From assembly GCA_003233615.1 (NCBI GenBank), contig QIMB01000471.1:1-6186 (forward strand): a stretch of DNA of 6,186 nt, in the 5' to 3' direction. Below the pieces are notes generated by a model. It saw nothing but the letters and a program-made list of their open reading frames with translations. It searched no databases and was not told where the DNA came from. A program made the translations under genes and the position numbers. This document shows positions 1-4,897 of this stretch, in pieces (positions within the stretch are counted from its first letter, which is position 1; every line of letters starts with the position of its first letter). This DNA comes from Nitrospirota bacterium. GTDB lineage: Bacteria > Nitrospirota > Nitrospiria > Nitrospirales > UBA8639.

Positions 1-269
1 AACATATTCTATTCTACAGTAAGATGACTCCAGACAAAACGAACATGCTCCTAATCGTCATCAACATGGACCCCTATCATACACAGGAATCCCACCTCAC
101 CGTTCCCCTCGAAGAACTCAGCATCCAGGAAACAGCACACTACCAACTCCATGAACTCATTCAAGACTACCACCACAACGTCGTTGGCCGTGAATACATC
201 ATCCGCCTCGATCCCAATCAGGAACCAGCCGCTATTTTTTCCGTCCGCGCCTACCACATGGAAAAATGA
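1..269 (+). CDS. glgE: C-terminal end of GlgE-type alpha-1,4-glucan:maltose-1-phosphate maltosyltransferase (partial, 5' end outside window)
   Basis: The frame whose first complete codon is at base 3 is open from the window edge to a TGA at 267-269, so this is the 3' end of a longer gene; the internal ATG at 24 is probably not the true start. The visible 88 residues resemble the C-terminal beta domain of GlgE (GH13_3): a FYSKMTPD stretch, then LLIVINMDPYHTQ, matching the family's 'TPD..N..LVVVNLDPH..Q' strand, then PLEEL, a YQLHELIQD segment (family 'y.vhDLltd'), and a final 'Y..RLDPNQEPAAIFSVR' block, the usual end of the protein. GlgE transfers maltose from maltose-1-phosphate to growing alpha-1,4-glucan in the cytoplasm, in the trehalose-to-glycogen route. 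The catalytic barrel is outside the window, so the assignment rests on the tail alone. Another GH13 enzyme with the same C-terminal domain is the main alternative. Confidence 0.8.
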   Translation, partial: HILFYSKMTPDKTNMLLIVINMDPYHTQESHLTVPLEELSIQETAHYQLHELIQDYHHNVVGREYIIRLDPNQEPAAIFSVRAYHMEK

Positions 270-278
270 TCAGAGCAT

Positions 279-294
279 GTGGAGGGCTCTCCAC
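279..294 (+). terminator. Short hairpin after glgE, possible terminator
   Basis: GTGGAG and CTCCAC form a perfect 6-bp stem around a GGCT loop, 9 bases after the glgE stop codon. The sequence that follows (TTACAATTTCC) is only moderately T-rich, so intrinsic termination is plausible but not clear. An alternative pairing, AGAGC at 272-276 with GCTCT at 286-290, competes with it. Confidence 0.35.
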
Positions 295-467
295 TTACAA
301 TTTCCTGATTTTGAATTGACAAATCCTAAGTGAACCCATTGAGGGTTTGAAGGATGCATGATTCCTCATTGAAGCCTGAGCAAATTGAAAGCCTCAGGAT
401 AAGAAAGACTGGAAGGGATCAACAGTAATGTCATACTAAGCAGCACGAAACATCAAGCTAAGCTCCT

Positions 468-487
468 TCGACTGTGCTCAGCAACTG
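468..487. repeat. Partial copy of a CCTTCGAC-type intergenic repeat
   Basis: CTCCTTCGACTGTGCTCAG shares the CCTTCGACT core with the fuller repeat copy near 4635. CCTTCGAC...CTCAG is the common core of REP-like intergenic repeats in many environmental bacteria. Only one arm is present here, just outside the left hairpin of the IS element. The rest of 270-506 holds no coding sequence I can support; it has a weak CCTGAG/CTCAGG dyad at 375-380 and 393-398. Confidence 0.4.
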
Positions 488-506
488 TGATGGAAGTCAA
501 GAAGTA

Positions 507-535
507 AATAGCCCCGCCCAAAGGGCGGGGCTATT
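507..535. repeat. Subterminal hairpin of the IS element (transposase 3' side)
   Basis: AATAGCCCCGCCC (507-519) pairs perfectly with its complement at 523-535 around an AAA loop, a 13-bp stem. It lies 8 bases beyond the transposase stop codon, so besides being the right-end recognition structure for TnpA it could act as a transcription terminator for tnpA or against read-through from outside. Confidence 0.8.
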
Positions 536-543
536 GAAGAAAT

Positions 544-975
544 TTACAACAACTTCAGTTGGGTGCCCCAAGACTCTTCATGCCGATGGTAGCGAATATA
601 TCTTCTGATCACCGCAGCCGTCACGTCATCCCCCACCGTGCGCACACAATACCCGTCCTCCCAAAACTCCCCTTTCCACAGCTGCTCCCTCAGTTCTGGA
701 AATTCTTTCAACACCCGGCTCGCCGAAATACTCTTCAATAGCCCTACCACCTTGGCAATCGCATACCGGGGCGGAAAATTCAGAAAGATGTGGACATGGT
801 CTTTGGCTACTTCCAGTTCGTCAAGCTCAAACCCAAAGTCTTCAGCAATCTGAAGGAACAACGGCTCAATCCGTCGCCGGATATCTTCTCGGTCGATCCA
901 CTTTCGATATTTTGGGGCCCACACCAGATGATATTTCGCGTCATACACCGCATGGCTTGTCCGTTTAATGGGCAT
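544..975 (-). CDS. tnpA: IS200/IS605-family Y1 (HUH) transposase TnpA
   Basis: A complete 143-residue protein, the usual length for IS200-type TnpA. The N-terminal YHLVWAPKYRK strand (residues 15-25) is the family signature. The HUH metal-binding pair is H60 and H62 in DHVHIFL, and the catalytic tyrosine is most likely Y126 in VIRRYIRYH. This enzyme nicks single-stranded element ends, forms a 5'-phosphotyrosine link and moves the element as a single-stranded circle; it works as a dimer. A basic helix precedes a GEFWEDGYCVRTVG segment (102-115) typical of the family. Position 130, four residues after the tyrosine, is His, where well-studied members such as IS608 have a metal-coordinating Gln. 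The start is the ATG read from 975; I see only a weak GGGCGG upstream, in keeping with the poor translation usual for these transposases. No frameshift is visible. Confidence 0.9.
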   Translation of the reverse strand: MPIKRTSHAVYDAKYHLVWAPKYRKWIDREDIRRRIEPLFLQIAEDFGFELDELEVAKDHVHIFLNFPPRYAIAKVVGLLKSISASRVLKEFPELREQLWKGEFWEDGYCVRTVGDDVTAAVIRRYIRYHRHEESWGTQLKLL

Positions 976-1029
976 CCGCCCATGGTATCACAACCTGGTC
1001 AGGCCGCCGCGGCCGGCTAAACGTTTCCT

Positions 1030-1048
1030 CCCCGCCCAAAGGGCGGGG
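1030..1048. repeat. Subterminal hairpin of the IS element (transposase 5' side)
   Basis: CCCCGCCC at 1030-1037 and GGGCGGGG at 1041-1048 form an 8-bp stem with an AAA loop. The core matches the hairpin at 507-535, and the outer bases differ. In the transposase's orientation this is the left end, upstream of the gene. Confidence 0.8.
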
Positions 1049-1065
1049 CTTCCACGTTCGTTTTA

Positions 1066-1257
1066 GTGACTGGTGGCAAAAAACAGATCCCAGTGCTTTT
1101 TTATTGCCAGAGCCCGCAATGCTGGATGTCCTACAATGCGGCGCTGCGCGCCATCATTATGAGGTACACGCAGGTTTTATGGTATCGCGGCGGTATTGAA
1201 GGTTGGAAAATGGCGGGCCTCACGACACAAAATCCATATGCTCAAAACCCCATGTAA
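1066..1257 (+). pseudogene. C-terminal remnant of a rhodanese-domain protein, 5' end lost at the IS element
   Basis: About 63 codons resemble the second half of a rhodanese domain: IPVLFYC, then QSPQCWMSYNAALRA, then VLWYRGGIEGWKMAGL, which is the usual end of the fold. C14 (counted from the GTG at 1066) sits where the catalytic persulfide-forming cysteine of rhodaneses lies, and the C-x4-C-W spacing marks a subgroup whose loop is followed by SYNAA. The N-terminal half is absent. In this frame the sequence upstream runs into the IS hairpin and hits a stop at 1018-1020, and no matching N-terminal piece is visible on the far side of the element (270-506). The homology begins about 14 bases past the hairpin, so the simplest reading is that insertion or an associated deletion truncated the gene. 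GTG at 1066 could still act as a start but has no Shine-Dalgarno. A functional 63-residue product is unlikely. Confidence 0.7.
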
Positions 1258-1616
1258 GGCAGCCTGCAAAGGCAGCAAACACACGCCACAGCGCTACTAA
1301 TTTACGCCAGTTGCCACTTGCGCGAATCTTCCCCTCTGACAGTCGTAGGGACACCCGTTAGCAAGCTCTGCCAAGTGTGTGCACACTTTTGCTTTCAGGT
1401 CCGTTCTTCCGAAATACTCTCCATCAGATTTTTGACCGCATGTATTGTAACATCAGCTGAGTCGGACGACCTGACGGCCGAGGAACAGAAGAAACTCCTA
1501 ATCAGGAACAAATTCCCCTTCTCTTTCATGTGATTGTATCATCGCTAGGCTCTCAAGATTCATGTCCTGGAAATCGTACTTCACCCCTTGAAAAACTCAC
1601 AGAATTATGTTTGAAA
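1258..1616. other. Intergenic stretch without a supported gene
   Basis: About 360 bases between the rhodanese remnant and the promoter region of tkt. Short open frames exist (one from a TTG at 1318 to 1533), but none has a Shine-Dalgarno or recognisable protein features. The stretch holds the inverted repeat at 1373-1388 and a dyad at 1530-1542. It is most likely decayed sequence belonging to the same disrupted patch as the IS element. Confidence 0.5.
1373..1388. repeat. Small inverted repeat AAGTGTG-TG-CACACTT
   Basis: Two perfect 7-base arms are separated by 2 bases and followed by TT. As a hairpin it would form a 6-bp AAGTGT/ACACTT stem with a GTGC loop and a short T run, weak for a terminator; as duplex DNA it has the shape of a dimeric operator. 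No adjacent gene supports either role. Confidence 0.3.
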
Positions 1617-1645
1617 TTGACTGGGATAAGGGGGTCTGTTACCGT
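1617..1645 (+). promoter_or_regulatory. Possible sigma-70-type promoter for tkt
   Basis: TTGACT at 1617-1622 fits a -35 element well. A weak TACCGT (1640-1645) lies 17 bases further and would be the -10 element, matching only half of the consensus. This would put the start of transcription near 1652, about 45 bases before the tkt start codon. It is a sequence match only. Confidence 0.25.
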
Positions 1646-1683
1646 TCCACTCATCCTCGTTTCGCTCAAAATCTCTCAAGAGT

Positions 1684-1689
1684 AAGGAG
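1684..1689 (+). promoter_or_regulatory. Shine-Dalgarno of tkt, fixing the GTG start
   Basis: AAGGAG lies 6 bases before the GTG at 1696, ideal spacing. This selects the GTG over later ATG codons as the start of transketolase. Confidence 0.8.
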
Positions 1690-1695
1690 TTTTTT

Positions 1696-3570
1696 GTGAC
1701 TACCATTGGTGCAGCCCAATTGCCAGAACAGCTTCGTCAAAAAGCTGATCAACTTCGCATTCATAGCATTCGTGATAGCATTCGTGCCACCACCCAAGCC
1801 GGAAATGGCCATCCGACCAGTTGCTGCTCAGCCGCCGATATCGTTGCCACGTTGTTCTTTTCTGTTATGCGATACGATCCGAAGAATCCTCGCAACCCTG
1901 ACAATGATCGATTTGTTCTTTCCAAAGGCCATGCCGCCCCGCTGCTGTATGCAGCTTGGGCTGAAGCGGGGCTTTTTGATCCTAAAGAATTACTTGAACT
2001 TCGTACATTAGAATCCGATCTCGAGGGACATCCCACTCCCCGCCTGTCCTTTGTGGATATGGCCACAGGTTCGCTCGGACAGGGCCTCTCTGTCGGCATC
2101 GGTATCGCGTTGAATAACAAATATTTAGATAAAACATCTGCGCGCACATATGTGGTGTTAGGAGATGGTGAATCAGTGGAAGGCTCGGTCTGGGAAGCGG
2201 CCGATGTTGCTCGCCATGCTCAGCTCGACAATCTCTGTGCGATTATTGATATCAATCGTCTTGGCCAATCAGACCCCACAATGTTGGAACATAATCTGGA
2301 CACATACAAAGCACGTTGGGAAGGCTTTGGCTGGCATACCATCTGTGTCGATGGCCATAACCACGCCGAGTTGCTCAATGCTTTCTCAAAAGCCAGTCAA
2401 ACGGCTCAGAAGCCAACGATGATTCTTGCCAAGACTTTTAAAGGCAAAGGGATTCCATTTGCTGAAGATCACCCAAGCTGGCATGGCAAGCCTTTAAATC
2501 CAGAACAAGCCGAGGAAGTGATTGCCTTGTTGAATCAATCACTCTCCTCCCCAACTCCCTCCCTCCCCATTTCACATCCGACAACCGTTCAACGTGCGAA
2601 CGGTTCGGCCAAACCTCTCCCGGCCCCGCACTATGGCCCCACAGATTCCGTAGCCACTCGTGAGGCTTTTGGAGAAGCCTTAGCTCAACTGGGTGAAGTG
2701 AATTCCTTGGTTGTCGGATTAGATGCGGACGTGAAAAATTCAACCTATACCGACAAATTCGGTAAGCGGTTCCCTGAACGATTTTTTGAGAACTTTATCG
2801 CAGAACAAAATATGGTTGGCGCCGCCGCAGGCTTGGCTGCATGTGGGAAAATTCCGTTTGCCGCGACATTCGCAGCATTTTTTACACGTGCATATGACTT
2901 TATCCGCATGGCAGCGATCAGCCAATCAAATATCAAACTCATGGGCTCTCATGTTGGCGTGAGTATCGGTGAAGATGGCCCCTCGCAAATGGGCTTGGAA
3001 GATTTAGCCATCATGGCCGCTCAACCTGGGATAGTGGTTTTATATCCTTCAGATGCTATGTGTGCCTATCGACTCGTGGAAACTATGGCGAACCACAAAG
3101 GCATGGTCTACATGCGGACGGGACGACCCAAGACTCCAATTCTCTACGACCAAAATGAGACGTTCACGATCGGTGGCTCCAAAGTCCTTCGCCAAAGTGA
3201 CAACGACCAACTCACGATTGTGGCCGCAGGCGTCACGTTGTTTGAAGCCCTTACAGCATATGATGACTTACTGCAATCAGGGATAACGGTTCGCGTAATT
3301 GATCTCTACAGCATTGCTCCCATTGATGTCGCTACGCTCAAACACGCGGCAAAGGCCACGAATAATTTGGTCTTGACCGTGGAAGATCATTATCTACACG
3401 GAGGACTTGGGGATGCGGTTCTGAGCGCCCTATCCACCGAAGGCGTACGGCTTCATAAAATGGGTATCCGAGAAATTGCCCATAGTGGAAAACCGGCCCA
3501 ATTACTCGATCGTTATGGCATTAGCGCGCGCGCGATTGTTGAAAAAGCGAAACACCTGGTCGCTTCATGA
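1696..3570 (+). CDS. tkt: Transketolase, single-chain, short (animal-like) type
   Basis: Cytoplasmic thiamine-diphosphate enzyme moving two-carbon ketol units between sugar phosphates in the pentose phosphate and Calvin-type pathways. It has 624 residues, against about 660 for E. coli TktA and 623 for human transketolase. The ThDP domain (about 1-280) shows GNGHP with H39, SKGHA with H79, GSLGQGLSVG (125-134) and the cofactor motif GDG (156-158) through N187, followed by LGQSDP. H263 in SWHGKP matches a substrate histidine. A Pro/Ser-rich linker (about 283-312) leads to the pyrimidine-binding domain with catalytic E370 in AEQNM and a GVSIGEDGPSQM block (421-432). A C-terminal domain follows from about 490, with TVEDHY. 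All key residues are present. Blocks such as GSVWEA and INRLGQSDP match the human enzyme more closely than the TktA type. The start is a GTG with a strong ribosome site. The Crp/Fnr gene follows 6 bases after the stop, so the two probably form an operon. A DXPS synthase is excluded by motifs and domain order. Confidence 0.95.
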   Translation: MTTIGAAQLPEQLRQKADQLRIHSIRDSIRATTQAGNGHPTSCCSAADIVATLFFSVMRYDPKNPRNPDNDRFVLSKGHAAPLLYAAWAEAGLFDPKELLELRTLESDLEGHPTPRLSFVDMATGSLGQGLSVGIGIALNNKYLDKTSARTYVVLGDGESVEGSVWEAADVARHAQLDNLCAIIDINRLGQSDPTMLEHNLDTYKARWEGFGWHTICVDGHNHAELLNAFSKASQTAQKPTMILAKTFKGKGIPFAEDHPSWHGKPLNPEQAEEVIALLNQSLSSPTPSLPISHPTTVQRANGSAKPLPAPHYGPTDSVATREAFGEALAQLGEVNSLVVGLDADVKNSTYTDKFGKRFPERFFENFIAEQNMVGAAAGLAACGKIPFAATFAAFFTRAYDFIRMAAISQSNIKLMGSHVGVSIGEDGPSQMGLEDLAIMAAQPGIVVLYPSDAMCAYRLVETMANHKGMVYMRTGRPKTPILYDQNETFTIGGSKVLRQSDNDQLTIVAAGVTLFEALTAYDDLLQSGITVRVIDLYSIAPIDVATLKHAAKATNNLVLTVEDHYLHGGLGDAVLSALSTEGVRLHKMGIREIAHSGKPAQLLDRYGISARAIVEKAKHLVAS

Positions 3571-3576
3571 CCGTCA

Positions 3577-4272
3577 ATGGCTTTACCCACCTCTCTTGAC
3601 TCACTGCCGCTGTTCGCGTGTCTGTCCGAATCTGACAGACAGGAATTAGCCAAACACGCGGTAGAAGTTCCTATAAAAAAAGGGCAATTCATCTTTCGAG
3701 AAGGTGATCCCGCCGACTGGTTTCATATTGTCACAGAAGGCAATGTGAAATGTGTCAAATCTAACCCCGAAGGACGCGAGGTCACCCTTAAAGTCCTCAT
3801 GCCGGGCGATCTCTTTTGTTGTGAAGCCTCAGCCTTTTCCGGTGACTCCCATCCAGGCTGTGCCCAATCCATGGGAGAGGGAACAGTGATCAAAATCCAC
3901 CGAAAAACGATGTTAGATGTGATCCAACGTAACCCTGAAGCGGCCGTCAGTATTATCAATTATTTAAGCCAGCGTCTTCGAGAGTCACAGGACAATGCTA
4001 AAGCCTTTGCCTTAGACCGTGCCGAACAACGCGTGGCGGCTCTCCTTGTGAACTTGGCTGAGCGTTCTGGTGTCCAGGAATCTCAAGGTATCCGCATTTC
4101 TGTTCGTCTCACCCACCAAGACTTAGCTGATATGGCTGGATTAACCAAAGAGACAACCAGTCGTATTCTCAGTCGGTTCAAAAAAGATCACATCATTGCA
4201 GGTCATGGGAAAAAACTTGTCATTCTTCATCTCCCGCGCCTTCAAGAAATGGCTCCTCACGCCATGCCCTAA
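3577..4272 (+). CDS. Crp/Fnr-family transcriptional regulator with FNR-type recognition helix
   Basis: A 231-residue cytoplasmic DNA-binding protein. The N-terminal cyclic-nucleotide-binding-like beta roll spans about 10-120 (FREGDPADWFHIVTEG, then VLMPGDLF), the dimer helix about 121-147, and the winged helix-turn-helix about 150-220. The recognition helix TKETTSRILSRF (190-201) has E192, S195 and R196, the Glu-x-x-Ser-Arg pattern of FNR, which reads TTGAT half-sites; CRP instead has Arg-Glu-Thr-Val-Gly-Arg and reads TGTGA. The cAMP-binding Arg-Ser of CRP is missing (HPGCAQ follows the GDLF region), and there is no N-terminal FNR cysteine cluster; cysteines are at 15, 59, 81, 82 and 95. Cyclic AMP and an FNR-type Fe-S cluster are therefore unlikely signals, while a haem/NO sensor (DNR/NnrR-like) or thiol sensor is possible. 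The ATG is 6 bases after the tkt stop with no Shine-Dalgarno, which suggests translational coupling. An FNR-type box lies before nirK downstream, making nirK a likely target. Confidence 0.9.
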   Translation: MALPTSLDSLPLFACLSESDRQELAKHAVEVPIKKGQFIFREGDPADWFHIVTEGNVKCVKSNPEGREVTLKVLMPGDLFCCEASAFSGDSHPGCAQSMGEGTVIKIHRKTMLDVIQRNPEAAVSIINYLSQRLRESQDNAKAFALDRAEQRVAALLVNLAERSGVQESQGIRISVRLTHQDLADMAGLTKETTSRILSRFKKDHIIAGHGKKLVILHLPRLQEMAPHAMP

Positions 4273-4451
4273 GGACTTGAGTGAAGATACCTTGTACATT
4301 CGCAACCAACCTTCAGGCCGTCTTTGAATGCGTCTCAATCGAAAAAGCCTCACCATAGGTCTTCTATGCCTCGGTGTTTCCTCACTCGTTCCGTCCAAAT
4401 CTGATCCAAATTTTGTTACGATTTTGTTCAAGGCATCCCCACTCAAGTCCT
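4272..4451. repeat. Fold-back (MITE-like) inverted-repeat element after the regulator gene
   Basis: AGGACTTGAGTG at 4272-4283 is the exact reverse complement of 4440-4451. The pairing continues inward so that 4272-4298 matches the complement of 4425-4451 at 23 of 27 positions by hand alignment. Patchier complementarity follows (CGCAACCAA near 4301-4309 against TTTTGTTACG at 4411-4420). The centre of the span, about 4361, is itself a small perfect hairpin, CATAG-GTCTT-CTATG (4354-4368). The whole 180 bases thus reads as one long, decayed fold-back. It begins on the last base of the regulator's TAA. No clear target duplication is visible. It could be a MITE, a decayed paired-hairpin repeat, or a structured 3' end that terminates or stabilises the tkt-regulator transcript. 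Confidence 0.6.
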
Positions 4452-4786
4452 AACCACACCTCACGTCATCCACACTCCCCCTCTCCTCTCTTCCTTGCAC
4501 GCACCAAACTCGGATCATACGACAACTATGGTTCTTCCCATACAGTTTCCTCAAGGATATTCAGTCACGCATATTGTTAAGCAGCGCAAAGTATCTGGCT
4601 GAGTCATAGTCTGGTTGGACGAGGAAGGCTAGATCCTTCGACTCCGCCGGAGCGGAGCCTGCCCTGAGTTTGCCGAAGGGCTCTGGATGACAAGATGAGT
4701 AATGAAGTCTTTTAGGATCTGAGCGACGTTGAAGGGCTCGAAGCATAATTTCTGTATGATCTCAAAACTTCCGATATTTTTTTCAT
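4452..4786. other. Intergenic stretch before the nirK promoter
   Basis: No coding sequence can be supported. The first part (to about 4500) is a pyrimidine-rich stretch on the plus strand. Open frames on either strand lack ribosome sites; the minus-strand frame across 4561-4746 gives HPEPFGKLRAG...AESKDL, a familiar false translation of CCTTCGAC-type repeats. The repeat at 4631-4691 is the only defined element. Confidence 0.55.
4631..4691. repeat. REP-like intergenic repeat with nested hairpins
   Basis: Outer arms CCTTCG (4635-4640) and CGAAGG (4674-4679) enclose a perfect hairpin, CTCCGC-CGGA-GCGGAG (4642-4657), followed by CCTGCCCTGAGTTTGC, and the unit ends in GGATGAC. The combination ATCCTTCG...CTGAG...CGAAGG...GGATGAC is a widespread type of bacterial intergenic repeat. 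A partial copy of the core lies at 468-487. Repeats of this kind are often mobilised by Y1-type (RAYT) transposases, but the IS hairpins in this window have a different sequence, so no direct link is shown. Confidence 0.65.
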
Positions 4787-4789
4787 TTG

Positions 4790-4803
4790 ATGATCTATAT
4801 CAT
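4790..4803 (+). promoter_or_regulatory. FNR/DNR-type operator upstream of nirK
   Basis: ATGAT-CTAT-ATCAT is an exact dyad with the 4-base spacing of the FNR consensus TTGAT-N4-ATCAA. Each half-site matches 4 of 5 bases, differing only at the outermost one, and the central TA is common in such boxes. It is centred near 4796.5, about 100 bases before the nirK start codon. With the -10-like hexamer at 4829-4834 the dyad would sit about 41-44 bases before the transcription start, the usual place for class II activation. The FNR-type recognition helix of the regulator at 3577-4272 makes that protein the natural candidate to bind here. Confidence 0.65.
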
Positions 4804-4828
4804 TGTTTTTCCTGACTATTTGCTCAAT

Positions 4829-4834
4829 GATACT
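4829..4834 (+). promoter_or_regulatory. Possible -10 element of the nirK promoter
   Basis: GATACT matches TATAAT at 4 of 6 positions and has no good -35 partner, as expected for a promoter that depends on an activator bound at the dyad just upstream. Transcription would begin near 4840, giving a leader of about 58 bases with AAAGGAG (4881-4887) before the start codon. Confidence 0.35.
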
Positions 4835-4897
4835 GCTTCAGTAGGCAAATATAGCGTTTTTTAACAGCACACAGTACGTAAAAGGAGAAAACCGTTC

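Larger units (their letters stand above)
507..1049 (-). mobile_element. IS200/IS605-family insertion sequence, single-gene (IS200-like) type
   Basis: One Y1 transposase gene on the minus strand is bracketed by two GC-rich hairpins sharing the core CCCCGCCC-AAA-GGGCGGGG (507-535 and 1030-1048). Subterminal imperfect palindromes instead of terminal inverted repeats, and a gene of about 140 codons with no accessory tnpB, are the hallmarks of IS200-type elements, which transpose as single strands and make no target duplication. The limits given are the minimum spanned by the hairpins; true ends lie some bases outside, since cleavage normally falls a short distance beyond each palindrome. I could not fix the cleavage tetranucleotides. 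On the right, rhodanese homology resumes near 1063, which bounds that end. The intact reading frame and both hairpins suggest the element could still be active. Confidence 0.8.

Noticed and set aside
24..269. Free-standing 81-residue protein from the ATG at 24
   Set aside because: The frame is open upstream to the window edge and the upstream residues continue the GlgE-like homology, so it is the end of a longer gene.
507..1048. CRISPR-like or riboswitch reading of the two identical GC-rich hairpins
   Set aside because: There are only two copies, and they bracket a Y1 transposase exactly as IS200/IS605 subterminal palindromes do.
1318..1533. Open frame of 71 codons from a TTG
   Set aside because: No ribosome site, no recognisable domain, odd composition, and it lies in a degraded patch.
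1530..1542. GTGAT-TGT-ATCAT dyad upstream of tkt, resembling the nirK operator
   Set aside because: The half-sites fit, but the spacer is 3 bases rather than 4 and it lies more than 150 bases before the tkt start with no promoter beside it. It could be chance.
1761..2147. Minus-strand frame of 128 codons inside tkt
   Set aside because: It is an antisense shadow of a well-supported coding sequence and carries no recognisable motifs.
4374..4580. Open frame of 68 codons rich in Ser, His and Pro
   Set aside because: It starts inside the fold-back element, has no Shine-Dalgarno, and its composition reflects the pyrimidine-rich tract.
4561..4746. Minus-strand frame containing HPEPFGKLRAG and AESKDL
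   Set aside because: It is the translation of a REP-like repeat, a well-known source of false proteins.
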